A DNA stretch of 64,000 nt from Desulfoferula mesophila (GTDB taxonomy: Bacteria > Desulfobacterota > Desulfarculia > Desulfarculales > Desulfarculaceae), in the NCBI RefSeq assembly GCF_037076455.1, contig NZ_AP028679.1, positions 2,619,501 through 2,683,500 on the forward strand. Direction: 5' to 3'. The notes under the pieces were generated by a model that did no database searches, was not told where the DNA came from, and worked only from the letters and a program-made list of their open reading frames with translations. The translations under genes and the position numbers were made by a program. This document shows, in pieces, positions 26,379-35,578 of this stretch. The first letter of the stretch is position 1, and every line of letters starts with the position of its first letter.

Positions 26379-28958
26379 ATGAGCTGGCTGGTCAACATAC
26401 TAGACCGCCTGAACAAGGCCAAAGGACAGGCGCGCCAGGCGCGGGTGCCCTTTGCCGTCACCTTCGAGGGGTTCCAGAAAATACTGGAGCTCAACAACGA
26501 GGTGTTGGAGCTCATGGCCGACATGGGCGATAAGATGGGGGGGCATTTTATCTTTGACCGCCAGTACATCATTTCTTCCGCCCAGACGGCCAAGGAACTG
26601 GTGCAGCAGATCATCATGGAGATGAACAAGATCGCGCCCCGCAAGTACCTGGGCCTCTATGAATCCTTCCAAGCCATCGCCGACCAGATCGACGCCGATC
26701 TGGCGGGCCGCCTGCTGATCCCCCAGACCCCCTACGTGATCCCCATGGCCAAGGTGGGCTCCGACGCGCTGGAGGCGGTGGGCAACAAGAACGCCAGGCT
26801 GGCCGAGGTGGGCCGGGTGCTGGGCGTGCCCACCCCGCCGGGCTTCACCGTCACCACCCGGGCCTTTGGCGACTTCATGGAGCACGCCGGCCTGCGGCGG
26901 CGGTTGCAGCCCTGGCTGGAGCGCTGGCGCTCGGGTGAGATCACCAGCCGCCAAGCCGCCGAGGCCCTGCGCCCCCTGGTGATGGAGGCGGAGCTTCCCC
27001 CCGGCCTGGAACGGGACATGCGCCTGGCGGCCCAGCGATTGCTCGGCGAAGCCCCGGGCGGGGTTAAGACCTTTGCCGTGCGCAGCAGCGCCTCCGGCGA
27101 GGACGGCGACCTTTCCTTCGCCGGCCAATTCCGCTCCCTATTGGGAGTGGAGCCCGACCAACTGGCCGAGGCCTACCGGGAGGTGGTGGCCAGCGGCTAC
27201 AGCGCCCGGGCCCTGGAGTACAGCCAGCGCTGGAACGCCGCCGAGGACCTGACGGCCATGGCCGTGGGCTGCGAGCTCATGGTGGACGCCCAGGCCGCCG
27301 GCGTGCTCTACACCCTGGACCCCCAGCACCCGGAAAAGGACTACATGTTGATCTCGGCCGGCTATGGCCTGGGCGAGCCGGTGGTAGGGGGGCGTACCGC
27401 GGCGGACCAATACCGGGTCAGCCGCCAACCGCCTCATCAGGTGCTGGGCCTGGACGTGGTACGCAAGCACCAGCGCCTACAGGCCCAGCCGGGCGGGGGC
27501 ATCGCCGTGCGGCCGGTGGAGGCGGCGCTGGAGTCGGCCCCGGCCCTCAACACGGATCAAATGGCGCGCCTGGCCGAGATGGCCCACCACATCGAAAACT
27601 ATTTCAAGACCCCCCAGGACATCGAGTGGGCCCTGGATGGCCGGGGCGAATTCGTGATCTTGCAGGTGCGGCCCCTGAACCTCAAGTCCCAGGTGACCCA
27701 GCTGGTCTGCAACATCGCCGAGGTGCTCAAAGAGCGTCCGGTGCTGTTCAGTGGGCGGGGGGCGGTGGCCCAGCGGGGCATAGGCACCGGGCCGGTCTAC
27801 CTGGTGGAGCGCGACGAAGACCTGGACGAGTTTCCCGACGGGGCCATCCTGGTGACCCGCTTCACCTCGCCCCGCCTGGGTCGGGTCATGGGGCGGGCCC
27901 ATGGGGTGATCACCGACGTGGGCACGCCCACCGGGCACCTGGCCACCATCGCCCGGGAGTTTCGCGTGCCCACCATAGTCAACACGGGCGTGGCCACCCA
28001 CATTCTCAGGCCCGGAATGGAGGTGACCATCGACGCGGAGCAGAACGTGGTCTACGAGGGCACGGTGAAGGAGCTGTGCTACTTCCAGTTCACCGAGGAC
28101 ATGTTCGAGGAATCCCAGGAGTTCCGCCAGCTGCGCCGGGTGCTCCGGCGCATCGCGCCCTTGAACCTGGTGGACCCCCAGGACAAGGATTTCACCCCCC
28201 GCGGCTGCAAGACCCTGCACGACATAACCCGTTTTGTCCATGAAAAGGCGGTGGAAGAGATAACCAACATCGACCAGCACTACCACCCGGGAGCCACGGC
28301 CAAGAACCTGAAGATAGACCTGCCCCTGGGCCTTACCATCATCGACATCGGCGGCGGGCTGGACGCGCCGGAGCAGGCGCGCCAGGTAACCGTGGAGCAG
28401 ATCACCTCCCGGCCCGGCCGGGCTCTCTTGGAGGGCATGGCCGAGCCGGGCTTGTGGAGCACCCAGCCCATGTCCGTGGACTTGGGCAGCTTCATGTCCA
28501 GCGTCACCCGCACCTTTGCCAACTCCCTCACCTCCCCCCGCGAGGTGGGCCAGAACCTGGCGGTGGTTTCCCGAGAATACCTCAATCTCAATCTGCGCCT
28601 GGGCTACCACTTCAACATTATCGACGCCTACATCGCCGACGAGATCAGCGCCAACTACATCTACTTCCGCTTCCTGGGTGGAGTTACCGATCTTACCCGC
28701 CGCACCCGCCGGGCCAAGCTACTAGCCGAGGTGCTGGCTCACGACGACTTCCGTACCGAGGTGCGCGGCGATCTGGTGGTGGGACGCATCAAAAAGCTGC
28801 CCGCCGAGGTGATGATCGAAAAAATGCGTCTGCTGGGTCGCCTGGTTTCCTACAGCCGCCAACTGGACGTGAAGATGCAAAACGATGCTCAGATAGATCA
28901 GTACCTAGATGAATTTTTCAAGTTTAACGACGGCCCCGAGTTGGCCGTCAAATCCTGA
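26379..28958 (+). CDS. PEP/pyruvate-binding dikinase-like protein without PEP barrel
   Basis: 859 aa. An N-terminal helical extension (1-115) is followed by a PPDK/PEP-synthase ATP-grasp domain (about 125-440: GNKNARLAEVGR, VPTPPGFTVTT, VRSSASGEDGDLSFAGQF). A phospho-His swivelling domain holds catalytic His520 in TPTGHLATIAREF. The C-terminal ~280 residues are not the PEP/pyruvate TIM barrel of true dikinases. It could therefore phosphorylate itself and pass the group to another acceptor, which is inference. Co-transcribed with stress proteins, an exporter and a receiver protein. Confidence 0.85.
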   Translation: MSWLVNILDRLNKAKGQARQARVPFAVTFEGFQKILELNNEVLELMADMGDKMGGHFIFDRQYIISSAQTAKELVQQIIMEMNKIAPRKYLGLYESFQAIADQIDADLAGRLLIPQTPYVIPMAKVGSDALEAVGNKNARLAEVGRVLGVPTPPGFTVTTRAFGDFMEHAGLRRRLQPWLERWRSGEITSRQAAEALRPLVMEAELPPGLERDMRLAAQRLLGEAPGGVKTFAVRSSASGEDGDLSFAGQFRSLLGVEPDQLAEAYREVVASGYSARALEYSQRWNAAEDLTAMAVGCELMVDAQAAGVLYTLDPQHPEKDYMLISAGYGLGEPVVGGRTAADQYRVSRQPPHQVLGLDVVRKHQRLQAQPGGGIAVRPVEAALESAPALNTDQMARLAEMAHHIENYFKTPQDIEWALDGRGEFVILQVRPLNLKSQVTQLVCNIAEVLKERPVLFSGRGAVAQRGIGTGPVYLVERDEDLDEFPDGAILVTRFTSPRLGRVMGRAHGVITDVGTPTGHLATIAREFRVPTIVNTGVATHILRPGMEVTIDAEQNVVYEGTVKELCYFQFTEDMFEESQEFRQLRRVLRRIAPLNLVDPQDKDFTPRGCKTLHDITRFVHEKAVEEITNIDQHYHPGATAKNLKIDLPLGLTIIDIGGGLDAPEQARQVTVEQITSRPGRALLEGMAEPGLWSTQPMSVDLGSFMSSVTRTFANSLTSPREVGQNLAVVSREYLNLNLRLGYHFNIIDAYIADEISANYIYFRFLGGVTDLTRRTRRAKLLAEVLAHDDFRTEVRGDLVVGRIKKLPAEVMIEKMRLLGRLVSYSRQLDVKMQNDAQIDQYLDEFFKFNDGPELAVKS

Positions 28959-28971
28959 AGGGAGCGGAGTC

Positions 28972-29361
28972 ATGAGCGGAGAAGCAAAAACACAGGTTCT
29001 CATCCTGGATGATGAACCCATCGTCTGCCGACGTCTCCAGCCCAACCTGGAGAAGAGCGGCTACGAGGTGGAAACCTTCATCCGCAGCGATGAGGCCCTG
29101 GCGAGGGTGCGCCAAAAGCACTTCGACGTGGTGATAACCGACATCAAAATGGAAGGCCTGGACGGCCTGGGCTTCCTGGAGCAGGTCAAAAAAATATCGC
29201 CGGGCACCGAGGTCATCGTCATCACCGGATTCGCCACCATGGATACCGCCAAAAAATCTTTCCAGGGAGGGGTGTTCGACTTCGTAGCCAAGCCTTTCTC
29301 CCTGAGTGAAATACAGGGCATCGTCCGCAAGGCCGAGCAAAAGGCCTTGCAAAACAGCTAA
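28972..29361 (+). CDS. Stand-alone response-regulator receiver
   Basis: 129 aa, receiver domain only. Acidic pair DDE at about 12-14, phospho-acceptor Asp in VVITDIKM near 57, Thr in VITGFA and Lys in VAKPF near 107. It resembles the receiver of the NtrC-type regulator upstream (both contain DDEPIVCRRLQ), so the two may share a kinase or derive from duplication. ATG 28972 follows GGGAGCGGAG. No output domain; it may act on the dikinase-like protein or as a phosphate sink. Confidence 0.9.
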   Translation: MSGEAKTQVLILDDEPIVCRRLQPNLEKSGYEVETFIRSDEALARVRQKHFDVVITDIKMEGLDGLGFLEQVKKISPGTEVIVITGFATMDTAKKSFQGGVFDFVAKPFSLSEIQGIVRKAEQKALQNS

Positions 29362-29400
29362 GCCCCGGCCGGGCGGCGCTATCCATGGGATGAACTAGCC

Positions 29401-30192
29401 ATGCCTAATATTCTCGTATCCATCGCGGCGGACCTCCCCAGCAGCATCGCGTTGCGCTATGCCTGCAGACTGGCCGACCTCATCCATTCCAGGGTGCAGG
29501 TTCTCCATATCAAAGAGCCCGACGAAGCCGGGCCGGCGGTGGGCTCCGGCTGGGCCCGCCTCACCTGGCAGAAGGAATTGTTGGAGCAGGCCCGGCAGGA
29601 GATAACCCAGCTTTTGCGCGACGACCTGGCCCACTGCGCCACCAAGGACGCGCCCATCGTGGCGGTGGGCGACCGCGAAAGCCATGTGCTGGCCGAGCTG
29701 GGCCGAGCTCCCTACGACCTGCTGGTCGAGGGCCTGCCCGCTCCGCCCAGCCAGAGCCTTCTGCACCGCGTCCTGCATTCGGAGAGCTTGCAAAAAATCC
29801 ATTGCCCGGTGCTGTTGGCCTTGACCATGGCTCCTCTTGAGCGGGTCTTGATCTGCCTGGACCACGGAGAGCCGAGCCAAGTCGAATGCTTTGAAAGGCT
29901 CATGCAAGGAACCAACCTCGGCGTGGACCTGGTGGCCATACGCTTCCCGGAAGCGGCGGAGACGACCGGCGACGAGCTGCTGCGGCAACGCCTGGATCAG
30001 GCCAGGGAAAGTCTGCGCGGCGCCGGGTTCGACGCGGGCCAAAGCACCGTTGTGGACGGGCGGCCCGACAGCATGGCCTCCCTGGCCAATGACTACGGTT
30101 TGCTGGTTGTTCCCAAGGTGCACGACAGCCAGCGAGAACATCCTTGGGTCGCCTTGTTGGGTAATACCTCCACCAGCATGCTGCTGTGCTGA
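29401..30192 (+). CDS. Universal stress protein, tandem domains
   Basis: 263 aa with two USP-like halves: residues 1-140 (MPNILVSIAADLPSS, LAELGRAPYDLLVEG, CPVLLAL) and 145-263 (ERVLICLDHGEP, YGLLVVPK). Duplicate-domain USPs form internal dimers. No clear nucleotide loop. Located in the operon behind the receiver gene and before another tandem USP. Confidence 0.78.
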   Translation: MPNILVSIAADLPSSIALRYACRLADLIHSRVQVLHIKEPDEAGPAVGSGWARLTWQKELLEQARQEITQLLRDDLAHCATKDAPIVAVGDRESHVLAELGRAPYDLLVEGLPAPPSQSLLHRVLHSESLQKIHCPVLLALTMAPLERVLICLDHGEPSQVECFERLMQGTNLGVDLVAIRFPEAAETTGDELLRQRLDQARESLRGAGFDAGQSTVVDGRPDSMASLANDYGLLVVPKVHDSQREHPWVALLGNTSTSMLLC

Positions 30193-30225
30193 GCGGTCAT
30201 CACCCACATTGAAAAGGAGAGGGAG

Positions 30226-31110
30226 ATGAAAATATTACTGGCAGTGGACGAGGGGCGTCACAGCAGCTATGCGGCCACCCAGACCTCCAAGCTGGCCTTG
30301 AACGCCTGGGCCGACGTGACCATCTTGGGTAACTGCAACGAGGACGGCGGCAAGAGCCCGGAGGCGACGGGCGCTTTGCCACCGGCCTGCGGCAGCCTTA
30401 TGGAAAGCATGCAGGTATACCGGCAAATATTTCTGAAGGAGGGACCTCCCGAGGACAACCCTTACCTGGCCCAAAAGGAGGCCCTGGAGTGGCTGCCGGT
30501 GGACAAGGGGGCCTGGGAGGAGTTCAAGGTTTTGCGGGGAGCCCGCAAAAACCTACGGTTGCGCCTGCGCAAAGGCGACGCCGGCCAGGTGCTGGAGGAG
30601 GACGCGGTCGAGGACTACGACCTCATCGTGCTGGGTTATGGCCCGCATGGTGAAAGCCTGCCCGGCGCCTCGCGGGACGGCATGCAAAAAATCATCGAGA
30701 ACGCCCGGGCCTCCGTGCTCCTGGTAAAGCAGGACCTGGAAATCCATAACCTGGTGGTGTGCCTGGACAACCACGAGGTGCCCCAGAGGTCCTTGGAATT
30801 GATCAACCTGATCGCCACCATCCATGGAGCCGCCCTGCACCTTTACGGGGTGACCAGGGAAGGCTGGATCGAAATCGAGGTCGACAAAAAACTCTACAAC
30901 CTGCACCGTTACTTCGCCTCAAACCAGACCCAGGTACGCACTAGCTTCAAGGATCATGCCGAGTTGTTGCCTCAGTTCGCGGGCGAGGCCAAGCCGGACC
31001 TGCTGGTCCTCTGGCGGGGCAAGCAGTCCATCCTGCGGACCTTGTTCCCCAAGAAATGGCTGGGCGACCTGGTGGGTAAAAGCCAGTCCTCGGTGTTGGT
31101 CTTGCGCTAG
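30226..31110 (+). CDS. Universal stress protein, tandem domains
   Basis: 294 aa. The first USP half begins MKILLAVDEGRHSSYAA and contains YDLIVLGYGPHGESLPG and ASVLLVKQ. The second starts near residue 180 (HNLVVCLDNHEVPQRS) and ends with SSVLVLR. GGAGAGGGAG precedes the ATG. Last gene of the sigma-54 operon. The opening strand fits nucleotide-binding USPs better than its neighbours do. Confidence 0.8.
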   Translation: MKILLAVDEGRHSSYAATQTSKLALNAWADVTILGNCNEDGGKSPEATGALPPACGSLMESMQVYRQIFLKEGPPEDNPYLAQKEALEWLPVDKGAWEEFKVLRGARKNLRLRLRKGDAGQVLEEDAVEDYDLIVLGYGPHGESLPGASRDGMQKIIENARASVLLVKQDLEIHNLVVCLDNHEVPQRSLELINLIATIHGAALHLYGVTREGWIEIEVDKKLYNLHRYFASNQTQVRTSFKDHAELLPQFAGEAKPDLLVLWRGKQSILRTLFPKKWLGDLVGKSQSSVLVLR

Positions 31111-31164
31111 GAGAACCGCCCGGGGAGCGGAACGCGAAGCTAGGCCTGGTCTCCGCCTTGACGG

Positions 31165-31440
31165 CTACCGATAGAGCGAGCGCCTAAAGGCCAGCATCGT
31201 CTGGCCCAGATAGTCATTTTTGTGGGTTATCAAGCCATAGGTGCGAATCTCGTCGAGATCGCGCAGTTGGTGCATGTTGAGGCGCTGACAGTCGTATTGG
31301 TTGAGCGTGTACACATCCATGACCGACACACCCATGCCCATGGCCACGTAACTTTTGATGTGCTCGAAGTGGGTCAATGGTTTACGCCCGGCACCATTTA
31401 ATAGGCTGCCGAACGTGAACCATACATCTACTAATTCGGG
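31165..31440 (-). pseudogene. LysR-family regulator, C-terminal fragment
   Basis: The frame encodes the end of a LysR effector-binding domain: HFEHIKSYVAMGMGVSVMD, then YGLITHKNDYLGQTMLAFRR. The frame stays open to about 31467, where a stop appears, and there is no helix-turn-helix half. It is a remnant of a CysB-like regulator, cut at a rearrangement point. Confidence 0.65.
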
Positions 31441-31521
31441 TCCCGGTGTCGCCTCAATCGCAAGGTTTGATCGCTAACCGCTCTTTTCACTCCACCGCCT
31501 TGCCTCACGCGCCATGCGGCC

Positions 31522-32283
31522 TCAGGCCAGATCCTCCAGGGCCAGGTCTATCTCTTCTTGCAGCAGCCCCCGGGCCGTCCCGGCGGCCTCTCGCAGCGCC
31601 CGCGCCGCCGCGTCTCCGCCGATGCGCCCCAGGGCCCAGGCGCACATGGCCCGCACCCGCTCGTCCTGGTTTTCATCCAAGGCCCGCGTCAGGTCCGCCA
31701 CGTAGGCGCGGCTTTCATCCAGGGCCTTGAGGAGATAGGTGAACATGGTGGGCACTCCCGGGAACCAGGTGACCCGGTGGCGGGCGATGGCCGCCAGCGC
31801 CTCCTCGGTTTTGAAGCTTTCCATCACCACCACGCCGCCTCCGGAGCTGAAAGCGCCCATGAAGGGGCTGGCGATGCAAAAGACGTGCACCATGGGCAGG
31901 GCGGCCAAGGTGACGTCCTCGGCCCGCAGACCGTAGTTCTGGGCCACGTTGGGTCCGCCAAAGGTAAGGTTGCGATGGGTGAGCATCACCCCCTTGGGCT
32001 TGCCGGTGGTGCCCGAGGTGTAAAAGGTCAGTACGGGCTCATCCGGGTCCAACTCCGGCGGCCGCCAGGCTTCCGGCGCCTGGGGGCAGGCTCGGTCCAG
32101 GGCCTGCTCCAGGCTTTGCCCGCCTTGCCGGGTGAGGACGGTTCGCACCTGAATGGCGCCGGGCTCGATCTCCTCCAGCCGGGGCGTCCAATCCTGATGC
32201 GCCAAAACCATGCACGCGCCCGAGTCGCCCAGAATGTGCGCGATTTCCCGGCTGGTGTAGACGGGGTTGACGGGCACCACCAC
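31522..32283 (-). pseudogene. AMP-binding acyl-CoA ligase fragment fused to a HEAT-repeat tail
   Basis: 253 codons. Residues 1-187 are the middle of a long-chain acyl-CoA synthetase (NPVYTSREIAHILGDSGA, then the P loop YTSGTTGKPKGVMLTHRN at 89-105). The N-terminal ~100 residues and the whole C-terminal AMP-binding half are missing. From about 190 on the protein is a HEAT-like repeat (DENQDERVRAMCAWALGRIG) from another gene. Coding similarity breaks off at 32284. The in-frame junction suggests a deletion joined two genes; whether the product is made is unknown. Confidence 0.75.
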
Positions 32284-32477
32284 ATGGATTTTGTTTTTTT
32301 ATCTTATGAAACGTCAGTCGGCAGGCTATGCCCGCCCCTAACTCCATGCAATCTCAAAGCCTGGCCAGAAGAATGCCATACGGCCTCGCCGCCCTTCCTG
32401 CCGTCGAGTAGACCTGCAACTTATCGGTTAAATGGAGTTCAATGGTCTCGTACGGCACATCCTGAAGCAGCCCCTCA

Positions 32478-32515
32478 CAGCCTTGCCCTTGGTTCGAGTC
32501 CGACCCGATCAGCCA
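32478..32515 (+). pseudogene. tRNA 3'-end fragment ending in CCA
   Basis: Stem CTTGG, loop TTCGAGT and stem CCGAC form a T arm (four of five pairs), followed by CCGATCA, discriminator G and an encoded CCA. The matching 5' acceptor strand TGATCGG and the D and anticodon arms are not found in the 75 bases upstream. The terminator directly downstream supports a true tRNA end. A likely integration scar. Confidence 0.5.
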
Positions 32516-32526
32516 AGAGATTCCAA

Positions 32527-32556
32527 GGCTCAGGCTATTTGGCCTGGGCCCTTTTT
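32527..32556 (+). terminator. Rho-independent terminator after the tRNA fragment
   Basis: GGCTCAGGC (32527-32535) pairs with GCCTGGGCC (32542-32550) around a six-base loop and is followed by five T (32552-32556). Confidence 0.7.
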
Positions 32557-32737
32557 GGGCCAGGATGCATAGGAGAAACGCCAGGATCGCTGAATCCGAG
32601 GGCTTCTCTCGCGTCTCTTGCTAATCCAACACGACCTCGAGTCATTGAGCGCGACAAACCGGGTTGATTTATTTACCCTGCTATTTCATATTGAAGGGCA
32701 ATTTGACTGGAGTCTCCACCCGCCCCCCGAGGTCGCC

Positions 32738-34456
32738 ATGCGCCGCGCGCTGATTATATTTTCGATCGTCCTGGCGTTGCTGCTTGGCCTCGCCTTGGTT
32801 TGGGGTAGAGGGCCGCGTGAACTGCATCCGCCCACCGAGGTGAGCGTTTTACAGGATCACGCCGGCGAAATGGGCATAGCCCAGGCGTCCTCCGCCCAGA
32901 CCGCCACCGCCTATAGAACCTTACACGCCAACCGCATGTCCTTTGGCTTTTGCCGCTACCCCCTCTGGGTGCGCATACCTCTGGAGCAAGCCCCCGCCAC
33001 CGGGAAATGGGTGCTGGAAGTGAGCGCTCCCTGGATGGACCGCATCGATCTGTATCTGCCCAAGCCCTCCGGCGGTTGGCTAAGGGAGTCCACCGGGCTG
33101 TCCCAGCCCCTGGCCGACAACCGTCAGGGGGTCTTTGCCCTCAAGGCCCCGGCGGACACCCCCCGCGCCGGCTATGCCTATCTGCGTCTGCAATCCCTGC
33201 TCTCCCTGAACACCGAGTTGCGCATCTGGAACGAGACAGACTTTGAGATAAACAACGCCACCGACACCTTTTTCTATGGCTTGCTCTACGGAATCATCGG
33301 GGGCATGGTGTTGCTCAACCTGATGATATTGATCACCACCCGAGACCAAGCCTACTTTTGGTACGTGGCGTACCTGATCAGCATTCTCTTCCACCAGACG
33401 TGCCTACAGGGCCAGATCCTTTTCCTGCCCACCTTCGTCTGGCATTTGGCGCCCGCTATCAGCCTGACCCTCGCCTCCATGGTCCTTTTCTTTGGCGCTG
33501 GCTTCTGCCGCTCCTTCCTAAACTTGCGAAAGAACGCCCCCTTTGCCGGATACCTGGTAAACGGTTTTCAGGTGATCGCCCTGATATTGCTGGGGATGAG
33601 CCTGGGGGGAATGATTTGGTGGGGAACCTGGCTGGCGCACAGCCTGGCCCTGCTCGGCCCCATAATCGGAATCTACGCCGGTATCGTGGTGTTGTACCGG
33701 GGCTTCCGTCCCGCCCGTTTCTACCTGGCGGCCTGGATAGTGCTCCTGTTGGGCTCCATGGCTTGGGGCGCCTGGAGCATGGGGGTGGAATTTTTGGTGC
33801 CCCTGCCCAGGTCGCTGCTCACCATCGCCGCCACCCTGGAGAGCGTGCTTTTATCCATCGCCCTGGCCGACCGCGTGGCTCTCATGCAGCGCGAACGCAA
33901 GGCTTTGGCCCAGCGAGAACGCCGCTACCGTCAGTTGAGCACCGTCGACGAGCTCACCGGTTTGTACAATGCACGCTATTTTAAAAGCAAGATGGCCAGC
34001 GAAATCAATCACGCCCACACCATGGGCCAGCCCCTGGGATTGGTTATTTTGGATGTGGACGACTTCAAGCGCTTCAACGACAGTTTCGGCCACGCCGAGG
34101 GTGACCGGGTCCTGGCCGAATTGGGCCGCCTAATGCGCGATTCGGTACGCCCTCTGGATTCCCCGTGCCGTTACGGCGGCGACGAATTCGCCATCTTGCT
34201 GCCGGGCGCCGACAGCTTGGAGGTTAGCAAAATCTGCCAACGCATCCGGCACGCCTTGGCTCAGTGCCTTTTCCTGCCGGAAGGCGACTCACGCGAGATG
34301 GTCACCGCCAGCCTGGGCACCGCCCAGCTCCATCAGGACGACGACGCCGAATCATTGCTCAAACGGGCGGACGCCGCCCTGTACCAGGCCAAACACAGAG
34401 GAAAAAACCAAATCGTGGAGTCCCAGGCCCCGGAGACGGAGGCCCTGCCGGCCTGA
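32738..34456 (+). CDS. Diguanylate cyclase with 7TMR-DISM sensor
   Basis: 572 aa. A signal-like helix (4-22) precedes a periplasmic DISM-type beta-sandwich (about 40-180). Seven membrane helices follow (about 190-385), then a short linker and a C-terminal GGDEF domain with active site RYGGDEFAILLP. It should make cyclic di-GMP in response to a periplasmic ligand. No RxxD inhibitory site is obvious just before GGDEF. ATG 32738 is chosen since the hydrophobic helix follows at once and GAGG is upstream; the longer TTG frame from 32618 is unlikely. It stands alone. Confidence 0.9.
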   Translation: MRRALIIFSIVLALLLGLALVWGRGPRELHPPTEVSVLQDHAGEMGIAQASSAQTATAYRTLHANRMSFGFCRYPLWVRIPLEQAPATGKWVLEVSAPWMDRIDLYLPKPSGGWLRESTGLSQPLADNRQGVFALKAPADTPRAGYAYLRLQSLLSLNTELRIWNETDFEINNATDTFFYGLLYGIIGGMVLLNLMILITTRDQAYFWYVAYLISILFHQTCLQGQILFLPTFVWHLAPAISLTLASMVLFFGAGFCRSFLNLRKNAPFAGYLVNGFQVIALILLGMSLGGMIWWGTWLAHSLALLGPIIGIYAGIVVLYRGFRPARFYLAAWIVLLLGSMAWGAWSMGVEFLVPLPRSLLTIAATLESVLLSIALADRVALMQRERKALAQRERRYRQLSTVDELTGLYNARYFKSKMASEINHAHTMGQPLGLVILDVDDFKRFNDSFGHAEGDRVLAELGRLMRDSVRPLDSPCRYGGDEFAILLPGADSLEVSKICQRIRHALAQCLFLPEGDSREMVTASLGTAQLHQDDDAESLLKRADAALYQAKHRGKNQIVESQAPETEALPA

Positions 34457-34573
34457 TCCGCTCCGCAGAGGCATCGGCAGGGACCGCGCCGCAGGCTAGC
34501 CGTGAGAAGTCACAGTCCAAAGTGGTGAGGGGGGGCTGCTCTGGTAATATCCAAAAGCACGTTTTCAGGGAAC

Positions 34574-34600
34574 CCAAGCCACGCTTGGCCGGTGGCTTGG
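34574..34600. other. Perfect 9-bp hairpin downstream of the cyclase gene
   Basis: CCAAGCCAC (34574-34582) and GTGGCTTGG (34592-34600) are exact complements around a nine-base loop. No T run follows, so it is not a classic terminator. It may stabilise the cyclase mRNA or act in the leader of the next gene. The rest of 34457-34747 shows no gene. Confidence 0.4.
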
Positions 34601-34747
34601 CCTCGGTGAATATAAAAGCAAGCGATTGACGCGACATATCAGCTACGTTTGGTCTACGCCGTTTCAATTGCCTCCAGCACTACCCAACGTTCTGGCCCTT
34701 TTGGCCCGGACCAGCACGGCCCGGACCCTACCCTTGTGATTGTAAAC

Positions 34748-35578
34748 ATGCCATTTTTATCCACCAGCCAATTCTGGCAACTGAAAATCAGCCAACCTCC
34801 CGTTCACGACTTGGTTCTGGCCGGCAGCTCACGCGTCTTCCTGGCGGTGTCGCCGCGCCACATGGCCCGGGTCATGCCCGGGCGCAGCATCTACAACTTC
34901 GGTTTCGTGGCCTGCTCATTGGATAGCGCCTACTTGGAACACGCCTCCCGTTTGCTGGATCCGGGAAGCGATGCCCCCAGTATGGTGTTGTGCGTGAGCC
35001 CGCAAGGCTTTATGCGCCGCACCAGGACAAATGAAAACTTTGGTTATCTGTACTGGTCGTCCCAACCAACACCCAACCATCGCTTGCTTTTAAAGCAAAT
35101 CGCCCGCGACAACCTTTGGGGCATCGCCTTGGCTCGCTCCGCCGGCAGGAACATTTCGCGCCTCCTGCGCCGCGAAGCCCTGGGCGGTTACTGCTGCAAC
35201 GGCTGGGAGGCATCCTTGGCTCGACGGCGCGATCCTGACGATTATGCCCACAGGTATGAACAGGTCTATAAACGCCAGGCCATTGACTTGGACATGGTGG
35301 AAGAGTTTTTGGACTCCGTGCAAAGTCTTCAGCGCAGGGGTATCTCGGTCTTTGGATTTCGGCCTCCCGGCGAGGCGAGCATGCGCCGCGTGGAGGACCT
35401 TAGAAGCGGAGTGGATTTCGCGGAATTGGCCAGGCGTTTTGACTCGGCCGGCGGCACCTGGCTGGCCGTGGATGAGACCCGCTTCCCCACTTATGACGGG
35501 GTGCACATGGGCTACAAGTCGGCCAGGCGCTTTTCGCGGCACTTGGCCCGCCTCATCGCCGAGGCCGAAAGGTCTTAG
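34748..35578 (+). CDS. SGNH-hydrolase-like protein
   Basis: 276 aa from ATG 34748 (a TTG at 34649 would add 33 residues). LVLAGSSRVFLAVSP near the N-terminus has the GSS pattern of block I in SGNH/GDSL folds, and DGVHMGYKSARRFSRHL near the end fits the block V Asp-x-x-His pair. Members of this branch (DltD/AlgX-like) often act on cell-surface polysaccharide acylation. No signal helix is seen, so the N-terminus may be lost or the start wrong. No strong ribosome-binding site. Convergent with the next gene, overlapping it by four bases. Confidence 0.6.
   Translation: MPFLSTSQFWQLKISQPPVHDLVLAGSSRVFLAVSPRHMARVMPGRSIYNFGFVACSLDSAYLEHASRLLDPGSDAPSMVLCVSPQGFMRRTRTNENFGYLYWSSQPTPNHRLLLKQIARDNLWGIALARSAGRNISRLLRREALGGYCCNGWEASLARRRDPDDYAHRYEQVYKRQAIDLDMVEEFLDSVQSLQRRGISVFGFRPPGEASMRRVEDLRSGVDFAELARRFDSAGGTWLAVDETRFPTYDGVHMGYKSARRFSRHLARLIAEAERS

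Larger units (their letters stand above)
32284..32737. other. Scar region before the diguanylate cyclase gene
   Basis: No gene is recognised here. The interval contains a tRNA 3' end (32478-32515) with its terminator and then about 180 bases leading to the cyclase start. The start of the interval is the truncation point of the ligase fragment. Confidence 0.5.
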
